A DNA stretch of 64,000 nucleotides from CAYOSF01 sp964406605 (lineage in GTDB: Bacteria > Chloroflexota > Dehalococcoidia > DSTF01 > RBG-16-68-14), in contig CAYOSF010000010.1 of NCBI GenBank assembly GCA_964406605.1, positions 1 through 64,000 on the forward strand, given 5' to 3'. How positions within the stretch are numbered: position 1 is the first letter of the stretch; the number at the start of each line of letters is the position of its first letter. The position numbers and the translations under genes were made by a program. Shown here piece by piece: positions 25,796-33,631 of this stretch. The notes beneath the pieces were generated by a model. The model ran no database searches and had not been told where the DNA came from. It saw only the letters and a program-made list of their open reading frames with translations.

Positions 25796-26919
25796 AGCGT
25801 AGAGATGCCTTTCAGTGCCGCGTCGATCTCCTCGGACACAGCACGGGCGGTCTCCTCCCAGGAGAACCTTCGTGCCTGCCGGACGGCTCGCTGCGACAGG
25901 CTGTGCCGCAGCGCGCTGTCGACCAGAATCCTTCGCACGCTGTCGGCAACGATGGCTGGGTCGGCGCTGTCTAGGAGCAGACCACCATCACCCACTACCT
26001 CGGGCAGGGACGTTGCCCTAAGGGCGACGACCGGCGTCCCGCAGGCCATGGCCTCCAGAGGTGGCAGGCCGAAACCCTCATAGGAGGAGAGGTAGATGAA
26101 GGCCTCGGCGCCGCGGTAGAGCGCCGGCAGTCCTTCCTCCGGCACCTCACCCACGAACCGCACCCGCCCGTTCAGACCCAGTGCATCGGCAACGGCCCGC
26201 AGGCGCTTCGAGTCCGTCTCGATATCGCCGGGTTCGTCTCTGCCCGCGATGACGAGGTCGCAGCCGGGATCGCGGTCACGCAGCAGCAGGTGGAATGCCT
26301 CAATGAGGCGGTCCACGTTCTTGTAGGGCCGCTTGTTCCCCACGTACAGAACGTACGGGCGGCCTTCCGGGCCGCTCGGGCGGCCGTCGGACCCGCGGTA
26401 CCGCTCACTCACTCCCCCATGAACGACCCGCATCGCGTCCGGAGGAACGCCCAGAAGCCGCCGGCAGTCCCGCCGCGTGCTGTCTGAGTCGACGAGCACA
26501 CGGGCTGCCCGCCGCAGACTCCAGCGCACGACGCTTCGGTAGTAGAATCGTTTGGCCGCGCTGTGAGAGCGTGGCAGCGCCAGCGGGATCAGGTCGTGGA
26601 CGAAGATCAGCCGAGGGCAGTGCGACCAGAGGGAGACGCTGGCCGGATGGCTGACGATGAGCACGTCCAGACCCAAGCGACGTATGGCCTGCGGCAGGCG
26701 CAACAACTGCCCAGGACCTCCGATGGCGAACGGCACCGTCCGCTGATCGATTGGCACGTCGGCCGGCAGGGGTGCCGGCGGCGCCCGCGCCGTCGTGATG
26801 AGGAGGTAGTGATGCCACGGTGCCACCCGGCTCAACGCCTCAAGCAGGCGGACGGTGTAGACACCGACGCCGCTGCTCCACGAGCGCGAGATGCGGGCGT
26901 CAATCCCAATTCTTGGCAT
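25792..26919 (-). CDS. GT4-family glycosyltransferase
   Basis: The 375-residue GT-B enzyme has IGIDAR at the N-terminus, LYVGNKRPYKN as the nucleotide-binding domain entry, and an E-x7-E region (SSYEGFGLPPLEAMACG) of retaining GT4 transferases. It likely adds one sugar of the repeat unit at the cytoplasmic face. It overlaps the methyltransferase upstream by 20 nt. Confidence 0.88.
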   Translation of the reverse strand: MPRIGIDARISRSWSSGVGVYTVRLLEALSRVAPWHHYLLITTARAPPAPLPADVPIDQRTVPFAIGGPGQLLRLPQAIRRLGLDVLIVSHPASVSLWSHCPRLIFVHDLIPLALPRSHSAAKRFYYRSVVRWSLRRAARVLVDSDSTRRDCRRLLGVPPDAMRVVHGGVSERYRGSDGRPSGPEGRPYVLYVGNKRPYKNVDRLIEAFHLLLRDRDPGCDLVIAGRDEPGDIETDSKRLRAVADALGLNGRVRFVGEVPEEGLPALYRGAEAFIYLSSYEGFGLPPLEAMACGTPVVALRATSLPEVVGDGGLLLDSADPAIVADSVRRILVDSALRHSLSQRAVRQARRFSWEETARAVSEEIDAALKGISTL

Positions 26920-27736
26920 GGCTCGTAACGTCCGCGGCGATTAGTCTTGGTCCGTCGTCACGGGGTCGGCCCGGCGGAGAAACCTCCGTGCCGTTCTTCT
27001 GCGCAACGATCTCCCAGGTGCCGGAGAACAGGTTCACGGGAGGGACGCGCAGGAGGACTGTGTCCAGCGCGGCAATGAGGCGATGCGACCCGTCGAACAG
27101 CCCACGCAGGAACGGCAGGCCGTCCAGGTTCTTGGGGATCATCGATCCGTGCCGCCGGGAACGAAGGACGAAGCCGGCATGGGACAGCATCGCTTCGATC
27201 TCTCGCGATCGATAGCGCCGCTCATGTGCGCCGCGGCCCAAGCGCTCGCCCAGCCACTCCGCGGCGCTCAGCCGGTTCGGCAACTGGTAGATGAAGAACC
27301 GGCCGCCCGGCCTTAGTACCCTCGCGATCTCCCTGAGGGAGCCGTCCGGATCGGGCACGTGCTCAAGCACGCCGCAGGACAGGACGGCATCGAACGCAGC
27401 GGTCTCAAACGGCAGCACGGCGTCGTCCGTTGCCACGGTCACATCCAGTTCTCGCTCCCGGATCAGCAGGTTCCAGGATTCCGACAGGTTGTTCTCATCG
27501 GGCACCGTCAGTCCGGTCACCTCAAACCCGCGGCGCCCCAGCAGGTAGCTCATGTGCCCGTACCCGCAGCCCCAGTCCAGCAGACGTCCGCCGCCCGCCA
27601 CCGCCTTGATCTCGTCCGCCATCTGCCGGTAGTCCTGAATAGCGTAGCGGTTCGAGAGGTTGGAGACGTGTCGGTTGCCCATCTCCGCTGACCGGCGGGC
27701 ATACGCCCTCAGTTCCTCTATTTCTTCCTCAGCCAT
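26900..27736 (-). CDS. Class I SAM-dependent methyltransferase
   Basis: The 278-residue protein has motif I LLDWGCGYGHMSYLLG, a DAVLPFETAAFDAV acidic loop and LSCGVLEHVPDPDG. The C-terminal 60 residues are charged and Pro-rich. It probably modifies a sugar or a lipid-linked intermediate. It is the second of four methyltransferases in this operon, which points to a heavily methylated glycan. It lies 18 nt downstream of the next methyltransferase gene. Confidence 0.8.
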   Translation of the reverse strand: MAEEEIEELRAYARRSAEMGNRHVSNLSNRYAIQDYRQMADEIKAVAGGGRLLDWGCGYGHMSYLLGRRGFEVTGLTVPDENNLSESWNLLIRERELDVTVATDDAVLPFETAAFDAVLSCGVLEHVPDPDGSLREIARVLRPGGRFFIYQLPNRLSAAEWLGERLGRGAHERRYRSREIEAMLSHAGFVLRSRRHGSMIPKNLDGLPFLRGLFDGSHRLIAALDTVLLRVPPVNLFSGTWEIVAQKNGTEVSPPGRPRDDGPRLIAADVTSHAKNWD

Positions 27737-27754
27737 AGGCGGCGGTACCTCTCC

Positions 27755-28399
27755 TCACACCCTCTGAGCCCACGCAAACACGCCGGCCCACAGACCGGGC
27801 AGACGGCCATAGTGGTGGATTGCACGTACCCGGAACCCCGTCTCGGTCAGCAAGGCACGCAGCGAACCGTCGGAGAAGAAGCGGATGTGCGGACCTTCGA
27901 CGGCGAAATGGCGGTCAAATCCTTTGATGGAGAGTGCGAGGCGCTTGGGCAGTCCGTGGTACGGCGTTGTCAGGGCAACGTGCCCGCCCGGTCGGAGCGC
28001 CTCGTGTGCGCCCATGAGAAGCTGACGCGGCTGCAGCAGATGCTCGATCACCTCCAGCGCCACGACCACGTCGAAGGTGGAGGCGCGTACGGGCCAGGGG
28101 CGGTCTTCAATCGAGTGCACGACGGACTCGCAGTCGGCGTGCAGCTCTTGTGCGCGAGCGACGGCCCGCTCGGAGATCTCCAGCCCCACCGCTTCTATGC
28201 CCCAGCGCCGAGCCTCAGCCAGCAGCCACCCATCACCAGACCCGCAATCGAGGAGGCGGACCCCCACGCGACCGACGCCCTCCAACTGGCGGCGAAGCAG
28301 CTTCGAGCGGACAGACCGCATGGGATCGTTGGTGGGTGCAGGGCACGCTTCCGACCAGTACCTCTCGTAGTGCTGCTTCGTAGAGACCTCACTCGTCAT
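27755..28399 (-). CDS. Class I SAM-dependent methyltransferase
   Basis: The 214-residue protein has LLDCGSGDGWLL (motif I), VGLEIS, VVVALEVIEHLLQP and LRPGGHVALTTP, the UbiG/UbiE-like pattern. ATG 28399 is used because GGGGAG lies about 9 nt upstream, and the frame overlaps the GT2 gene by 11 nt. The target is unknown. Its association with glycan genes suggests sugar O-methylation. Confidence 0.8.
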   Translation of the reverse strand: MTSEVSTKQHYERYWSEACPAPTNDPMRSVRSKLLRRQLEGVGRVGVRLLDCGSGDGWLLAEARRWGIEAVGLEISERAVARAQELHADCESVVHSIEDRPWPVRASTFDVVVALEVIEHLLQPRQLLMGAHEALRPGGHVALTTPYHGLPKRLALSIKGFDRHFAVEGPHIRFFSDGSLRALLTETGFRVRAIHHYGRLPGLWAGVFAWAQRV

Positions 28400-29354
28400 G
28401 GGCGAACATCTCCCCTTCTTTCCTCTGGACATCTTTCTTAGCCGAGTCCAGGTTCCGCCCGGCGGCGGCGCGCAGCTCCCAGAGCTTCACCTGCTTCACG
28501 AACACGTACACTGCCGAAAGCAGAGACAGGTGCAGGCCATGCCGTCCGTCCAGGAAGCCGCGCTGAAGGACGTACATCTGAAGGAAGCGCAGGAGCGGCG
28601 CAAACGGCTGGACCGGTCGCCACTCTACTCGATTCTTCAGCTCGTCCTTCAACAGAGCGTACGCCGCGTGGTAGCTCCGATCACTCCTGATCCAGCGCCG
28701 GGCCGCCCTCGTGAGCGGGCCGATGGGAGGGAACCAGCTCCGCCGCACGCCAAGCGCCATCGCCTCCTCCGCCTCAAGGGACGTGCATCTGTTCTGGTTG
28801 GCCAGGTATTCGTACAGGGTTGGGTGGCTGAAGTGCAGGAGATGATGCACGAGGACCCCTACCTGACCTTCCACCAAGATATCCTCATGCACGGCTCGGC
28901 CGTCGGCACGGCCGGACCCACGTCGAAACAGACGCGAGACCGGCCGTCCACCCCAACCGCAGTGTCTGATATAGCGCCCTAGGAAGTAGGTATCGCGGCG
29001 TACCAGGTAGCCGTTCGTGCTCTGGTCGCCCGCTCGTGCAACCTCTAGGATCTCACTGGCTAGCTCGGGAGGTACACGCTCATCGGCGTCCAGCGCGAAG
29101 ACCCAGTCCCTTGTCGCCAGGCTGATGGCCAGATCGCGTTGCTCGGAGAAGCCCGGCCACGGATTGTGGTGCACCCGGGCCCCCAACGCGGCGGCGATCT
29201 CCGCCGTGCGGTCGCGGCTGCCGCCGTCCACCACGACCACCTCATCCGCCCACCCAACCGACTCGAGGCATGGACCGATGTTCGACTCCTCGTCCTGCGC
29301 GATGACGACGACGGAGACGCCGGACCGTTCGTCCGTCTCGCCGGTCTCCGTCAT
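28389..29354 (-). CDS. GT2-family glycosyltransferase (WaaE/KdtX-like)
   Basis: The 321-residue GT-A enzyme has SVVVIAQDEESNI at the N-terminus, VVVDGGSRDRT and the metal-binding LDADE motif. The C-terminal region, with WGGRPVSRLFRRG and LQRGFLDGRHG, matches the WaaE/KdtX branch that glycosylates LPS cores or related glycans. ATG 29354 overlaps the epimerase stop by 4 nt; the longer frame upstream lies inside that gene. A paralogue lies at 36791-37564. Confidence 0.85.
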   Translation of the reverse strand: MTETGETDERSGVSVVVIAQDEESNIGPCLESVGWADEVVVVDGGSRDRTAEIAAALGARVHHNPWPGFSEQRDLAISLATRDWVFALDADERVPPELASEILEVARAGDQSTNGYLVRRDTYFLGRYIRHCGWGGRPVSRLFRRGSGRADGRAVHEDILVEGQVGVLVHHLLHFSHPTLYEYLANQNRCTSLEAEEAMALGVRRSWFPPIGPLTRAARRWIRSDRSYHAAYALLKDELKNRVEWRPVQPFAPLLRFLQMYVLQRGFLDGRHGLHLSLLSAVYVFVKQVKLWELRAAAGRNLDSAKKDVQRKEGEMFAHDE

Positions 29355-30475
29355 GCGGCCGGTCGCTCCCTCGCTTGCAGGACCACACCGCGGCGGCGCA
29401 TATCGTCGATGGCGGCGCCGGCGTTGTCCTTCACTTCCGGCTGATTGACGATCCAGTCCGCGTACGTCTGAGCCGCCTGCTCCAGCGTTGCGCCGGCTCG
29501 CCATCCGAGACGCTCTAGCTTGGCGACATCGGGCACCAGATGGCGCACGTCACCCAGGCGGAACTCCCTGGGCATCTCGATCTTGGGCGGAACGCCCAGT
29601 TTGGAGGCGAGGACCCGCACGAACTCAAGCACCGTGACGCGGCGGCCGGTGCCGACGTTGAAGGCTCCGAAGTTGAGGTCGTCGTGCTCCATCGCGAAGA
29701 TGTTGGCATCGGCCACGTCCTCCACCGAGATGATGTCGCGTGTCTGCAGTCCGTCCTCGTACAGCACGACGGGCTGGTCGTTCAGCACGCGCTGGGCCAG
29801 GATGCCCGAGAGGCCGGAGTAGGCGTTGTGGAAGGACTGGCGCGGCCCGAAGGTGATGGCGTAGCGCAAGGCCACGCTCGGGATGCCGTAGGTGCGGCCC
29901 AACCCGAGCGCTATCTCCTCCTGGCTGTGCTTGGACACGGCGTACGCGGTGGCGCCGTTCACCGTGGTCTCGTCCGTGAGCTGGGGCTTCATCGTGTCGC
30001 CGCAAGAGCGGCAACGAAACTCCCATTCACCTTCCAGCAGTTGCTCGACCGGCCTGGGATCGGGGTACTGCAGGCCGTGTTCTTGGCAGCGATACGCTCC
30101 CTCTCCGTAGACCGCCTGGGAGGAGGCGATGATGATCTTCTCCACCGGCAGGCGGCGGGCGACGATGGCCTCATAGATGAGGGCGGTGCCCGCGCTGTTC
30201 GCGTGGAAGAACCTGCTGAAATCTGGCAGGAGCCCCTGATAGGCGGCCTCATGAAAGATCAACCGTACGCCTTCCAGAGCCCGCCGCATGGCCTCCTCAT
30301 CGGTGACATCACCTTCGATGAAGCGCACGTCGTCCGGTACCCAAGAAGGGCGGCCTCCGGGATGTGTGACCTTGTCCAGACTGTCCAGCACCGTCACTTC
30401 CCAGCCACGATGCAGCAGTGCGTCTACGATGTGCGATCCGATCTGGCCTGCGCCGCCGGTCACCAGTGCTCTCAT
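29351..30475 (-). CDS. SDR-family NAD-dependent sugar epimerase with Cys-rich insert (dTDP-L-rhamnose 4-epimerase-like)
   Basis: The 374-residue extended SDR has TGGAGQIG, a YAVSK active-site Tyr-Lys pair and RYAITFGPRQ. Between beta-strand and active site it carries a zinc-ribbon-like insert (CQEHG ... CRSCG), found in one branch of sugar 4-epimerases including dTDP-L-rhamnose 4-epimerases. The exact nucleotide sugar is not proven. ATG 30475 is preceded by AAGGAG about 9 nt upstream and overlaps the aminotransferase stop (ATGA). Confidence 0.8.
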   Translation of the reverse strand: MRALVTGGAGQIGSHIVDALLHRGWEVTVLDSLDKVTHPGGRPSWVPDDVRFIEGDVTDEEAMRRALEGVRLIFHEAAYQGLLPDFSRFFHANSAGTALIYEAIVARRLPVEKIIIASSQAVYGEGAYRCQEHGLQYPDPRPVEQLLEGEWEFRCRSCGDTMKPQLTDETTVNGATAYAVSKHSQEEIALGLGRTYGIPSVALRYAITFGPRQSFHNAYSGLSGILAQRVLNDQPVVLYEDGLQTRDIISVEDVADANIFAMEHDDLNFGAFNVGTGRRVTVLEFVRVLASKLGVPPKIEMPREFRLGDVRHLVPDVAKLERLGWRAGATLEQAAQTYADWIVNQPEVKDNAGAAIDDMRRRGVVLQARERPAA

Positions 30476-31617
30476 GTTCGCTGCTCCTTCGTCTCGTTCT
30501 CTGCTTTCGCTCTCAGCAGGGACATCACTACCTGGGTCTGTTGCTCCTCGGTCATCTCTGGGTACACGGGCAGCGACAGTATCCGTCCGGCGCATCGCTC
30601 TGTCTCCGGCAACGCGCCGGCGCCGTACCCGAGATGCCGACATGCCTCTTGCAGATGGCACGGGATGGGATAGTGCACGCCCGTCTCGATGCCGCGGTCG
30701 GCAAGCTGCTGTCGCAGGCCGTCGCGGCCGTCCGTCTGGATCACGTATTGGTGATAGACATGGGTCACGTCGGGCGACTCAAGGGGAACGGCCACGCCGG
30801 CTTCCGCCAGAGCCTTGCCGTACACCTGCGCGTGTGAACGGCGGCGCGCAATCCACCCGTCCAGCAGAGGGATCTTGAGGCGAAGGACGGCCGCCTGCAC
30901 CTCGTCGATGCGGGCATTCCAGCCGAAGCTAACGTGCTCGTACTTGCCCGACCGTCCGTGGTCCCGCAGACAACGCGCCCGCTCGGCTATTGCCTGGTCG
31001 TCCGTCACCAGCATCCCCGCGTCGCCGTATGCACGCAGGTTCTTGGTGAAGACGAAGCTGAAGCAGCCGACCTGGCCCAGGCCGCCCACCCGCCGGCCGC
31101 GGTACGTCGCGCCGTGCGCCTGCGCCGTGTCCTCGATGACGGCGATGCCGCGCTCGCTCGCGAACTCAAGCACCGGCTCCATGTCAACCGGGTGCCCGTA
31201 CAGGTGGACCGGGATGACCGCCTTCGTCTTCGCTGTCGCCGCCGCCGACAACTGAGAGACGTCCATGGTGTAGGTCTGCGGGTCGATATCCACGAATACG
31301 GGTGTGGCGCCAACGGCGGCGATCGAGGCGACCGTAGCGATGAACGTGTGGGAAACGGTGATCACCTCATCGCCGGGTCCGATGTCGCAGGCCTGGAGCG
31401 CGAGGATCAGGGCATCGGTACCGGACGAGCAGGCCACGCCATGGGAGACGCCGCAGTAGGCGGCCCACTCCTCCTCCAGCCCCAGCGTTTGCGGCCCCTG
31501 GTACAGGCGTCCGCTGGAGAAGACTCCATCGATCGTGCGGAGGACGGTCTCCCGAAGGGGCTCGTACTCCGCCACCAGGTCCAAGAGCGGGACTACGCGG
31601 CTTTGTCCATCTGCCAT
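30472..31617 (-). CDS. DegT/DnrJ/EryC1 family sugar aminotransferase
   Basis: The 381-residue PLP enzyme has SSGTDALILAL, an EDTAQAHGA acidic motif and the cofactor lysine in SFVFTKNLRAYGDAG. It transfers an amino group to a keto nucleotide sugar. The adjoining Gfo/Idh dehydrogenase and formyltransferase suggest a route of oxidation, transamination and N-formylation. ATG 31617 has GGAGAG 8 nt upstream and overlaps the formyltransferase by 25 nt. Confidence 0.9.
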   Translation of the reverse strand: MADGQSRVVPLLDLVAEYEPLRETVLRTIDGVFSSGRLYQGPQTLGLEEEWAAYCGVSHGVACSSGTDALILALQACDIGPGDEVITVSHTFIATVASIAAVGATPVFVDIDPQTYTMDVSQLSAAATAKTKAVIPVHLYGHPVDMEPVLEFASERGIAVIEDTAQAHGATYRGRRVGGLGQVGCFSFVFTKNLRAYGDAGMLVTDDQAIAERARCLRDHGRSGKYEHVSFGWNARIDEVQAAVLRLKIPLLDGWIARRRSHAQVYGKALAEAGVAVPLESPDVTHVYHQYVIQTDGRDGLRQQLADRGIETGVHYPIPCHLQEACRHLGYGAGALPETERCAGRILSLPVYPEMTEEQQTQVVMSLLRAKAENETKEQRT

Positions 31618-32597
31618 GGCACACTCTCCAGCACTTGACCCTCCGGACAGCCGACCCTGTCGAGAGCCTCCTTCGCCGGCATCTCTGCCTCTTGCAGCCT
31701 GATCGTCTGCAGGTTCAGGAGGCCATCGCCCGTGGCAACCGTGACCGAATGAGGCGTTATTTCGAGTATTGTTCCGGGCTGCTGTCGCAGGCCGTCGTTG
31801 TGGATCCAGACGGGATGGCATATGTCCAGCTCCTGACCCCGGAAGCTGGTCCGGGCCGTCGGGAACGGAGGAAACGTCAAGGCTCGGACGAACCGAGACA
31901 CCTCCTCCGCGCTCCGCGACCAGTCGATCCAGCGGTCGAACGGGTAGCCGGGACGGTAGTAGGTGCCGCCGTGGGCCGGTTGGCGCTGGCGTGACGCCCG
32001 CCCCTCGATCAGCAAGGGCAGATGTCGTTGAAACAGGTGAAAGCCGGCCTTGGTGCACCGGTCGTAGACTTCACCCGTCGTCTCGCAGGCGCTGGGCGGC
32101 ACGGCCATCTGGGCGACGACGTCGCCTGTGTCAACTCCCGGGTCCATGTAGTGCATGGTGACCCCAGGGTCGTTGCCGTCGATGATCGCCCATGGGATGG
32201 GGAAGGAGCCCCGATTGTACGGCAGCAGCCCGAAGTGTATGTTGACTGCGGCGATGGCTGGCAGCTCGAGCACGTGCGACCGCAGGATCTTGTCGTAGAA
32301 GACGGACAGGAGGATGTCAGGCCGAAGCTGCTTGAGGATCGGGAAGAACCTCTCGTCGTTGACGGTCCGAGGTCGATGGACGCGCAGACCTCGCTCCTGG
32401 GCGTACCTTGCCAGAGAAGGAAACGGTCCGTGCGCCTCCGCATGATCGCCGGCGCAAGGAATGACCGCCACCACGTCGACTTCGGGCATGCAAAGCATAC
32501 GTTCAAGACAACGAATGGCCAGTTCCTTACCGCCCAAGAGGACGATGCGGCAGGGCAGGCTCGGCCCCCTCCGTGTCTTGCCGTTTCGAGCAGTCAC
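31593..32597 (-). CDS. Sugar N-formyltransferase-like protein (10-formyl-THF dependent)
   Basis: The 334-residue protein has the formyltransferase catalytic N-H-D set: N and H in VNIHFGLLPYNRG and the Asp in GVDTGDV, as in methionyl-tRNA formyltransferase and sugar formyltransferases (ArnA N-domain, VioF, WlaRD). A C-terminal region resembles an FMT_C-type domain. The aminotransferase next to it favours N-formylation of an amino sugar over a tRNA role. GTG 32597 has GGAGGACAAAC immediately upstream and overlaps the next gene by 4 nt. Confidence 0.85.
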   Translation of the reverse strand: MTARNGKTRRGPSLPCRIVLLGGKELAIRCLERMLCMPEVDVVAVIPCAGDHAEAHGPFPSLARYAQERGLRVHRPRTVNDERFFPILKQLRPDILLSVFYDKILRSHVLELPAIAAVNIHFGLLPYNRGSFPIPWAIIDGNDPGVTMHYMDPGVDTGDVVAQMAVPPSACETTGEVYDRCTKAGFHLFQRHLPLLIEGRASRQRQPAHGGTYYRPGYPFDRWIDWSRSAEEVSRFVRALTFPPFPTARTSFRGQELDICHPVWIHNDGLRQQPGTILEITPHSVTVATGDGLLNLQTIRLQEAEMPAKEALDRVGCPEGQVLESVPWQMDKAA

Positions 32598-33631
32598 GTT
32601 TGTCCTCCCTCCACTCGTTCGGGAGCGCCGCCGCGACGAACTGAGCGCGCGATAGCCTCCAGCGTTCGCGTTACGGCCAGCACGGATCCCGGTGATACGC
32701 AGGGCTCGCGTTCGTGGCCGCGAACGCGGGCGACAAAGGCCTCTAGTTCATTTCGCAGCGGCTCCTCCCACGGCACGTCCGGCACCTGCTCGCCTCGGTC
32801 GTAGCGCCGGACACCCCGGTTGCCCAGTGCGTCTTCGCCCTCGATGGGCTCGTAGCCCCGGGCAAGGATGCGCACGGGGGCTCCCTCCCGCAGGTCGTCA
32901 TAGTCCGCCATTGCGCGAGAACCGACCAGCGTCATGCGACGGGTCTTGATCGGCTCGTACCAGCTCGCGTAGCAGAACGCGCGGGCGCCGCTCGCGAAGC
33001 TGATGTGTGCCGATGCCGAGTCCGCGATGCCGGAGGCGAGGAAGGCGGCGCTGTTGGCGCTCACCTCGATAGCGGGGCCGAAGAGCTCACGAAGGATGTA
33101 GATGTCATGCACCATGCAATCGAAGGTGATGTCTACGTCGTCGCGCACGCGGGGGCCGTGGCTGGCCCGTATCGCGAACGCAGCGCGAAGGTCCCCAAGC
33201 GCACCTTCCGCGATTTCGCGCCGTAGCGCCTCGACCGACGGGTTGAACAGGAAGATGTGTCCCGCCTCCAAGGCCAGGCCGCGCTGCTCCGCAGCGGAGT
33301 ACATCGCCTCGGCGTCCTCCGTACTAGTGGCGAAGGGCTTCTCCACCAGCACGTGCTTGTCGTGCGCCAGGCAGGCGATGGTCATCTCCCGGTGGGTGTG
33401 CGCCGGCGTCGCGAGGATCACTGCCTCGATGCTGGGATCGCTGAGTGCGCTCTCAAGAGAATCCGTCACCGGCACGCGGAACCGCCCTTGTGCTTCGCGT
33501 CGGCGTTCCGGGCTCGCATCGCAGCAGACGGCCAGTTCCACACCTGGCATCGCCCGGATCGTTCGCACGATGTTCGGGCCCCAGTACCCGTAGCCGACAA
33601 CGGCCATTCGAATAGGGCTTCCGTTGTTCAC
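32594..33631 (-). CDS. Gfo/Idh/MocA-family NAD(P)-dependent sugar oxidoreductase
   Basis: The 345-residue protein has an N-terminal Rossmann fold (VVGYGYWGPN), the EKP motif (VLVEKPFA) and a C-terminal alpha/beta domain with HDIYILRELFG. Relatives such as WlbA oxidise nucleotide sugars at C3. With the downstream aminotransferase and formyltransferase it forms a plausible amino-sugar module. GTG start overlapping the fusion gene stop (GTGA). Confidence 0.88.
   Translation of the reverse strand: MNNGSPIRMAVVGYGYWGPNIVRTIRAMPGVELAVCCDASPERRREAQGRFRVPVTDSLESALSDPSIEAVILATPAHTHREMTIACLAHDKHVLVEKPFATSTEDAEAMYSAAEQRGLALEAGHIFLFNPSVEALRREIAEGALGDLRAAFAIRASHGPRVRDDVDITFDCMVHDIYILRELFGPAIEVSANSAAFLASGIADSASAHISFASGARAFCYASWYEPIKTRRMTLVGSRAMADYDDLREGAPVRILARGYEPIEGEDALGNRGVRRYDRGEQVPDVPWEEPLRNELEAFVARVRGHEREPCVSPGSVLAVTRTLEAIARSVRRGGAPERVEGGQT

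Noticed and set aside
29540..30673. 377-codon plus-strand frame across the epimerase
   Set aside because: Antisense shadow; the minus strand carries the full SDR motifs and ATGA couplings on both sides.
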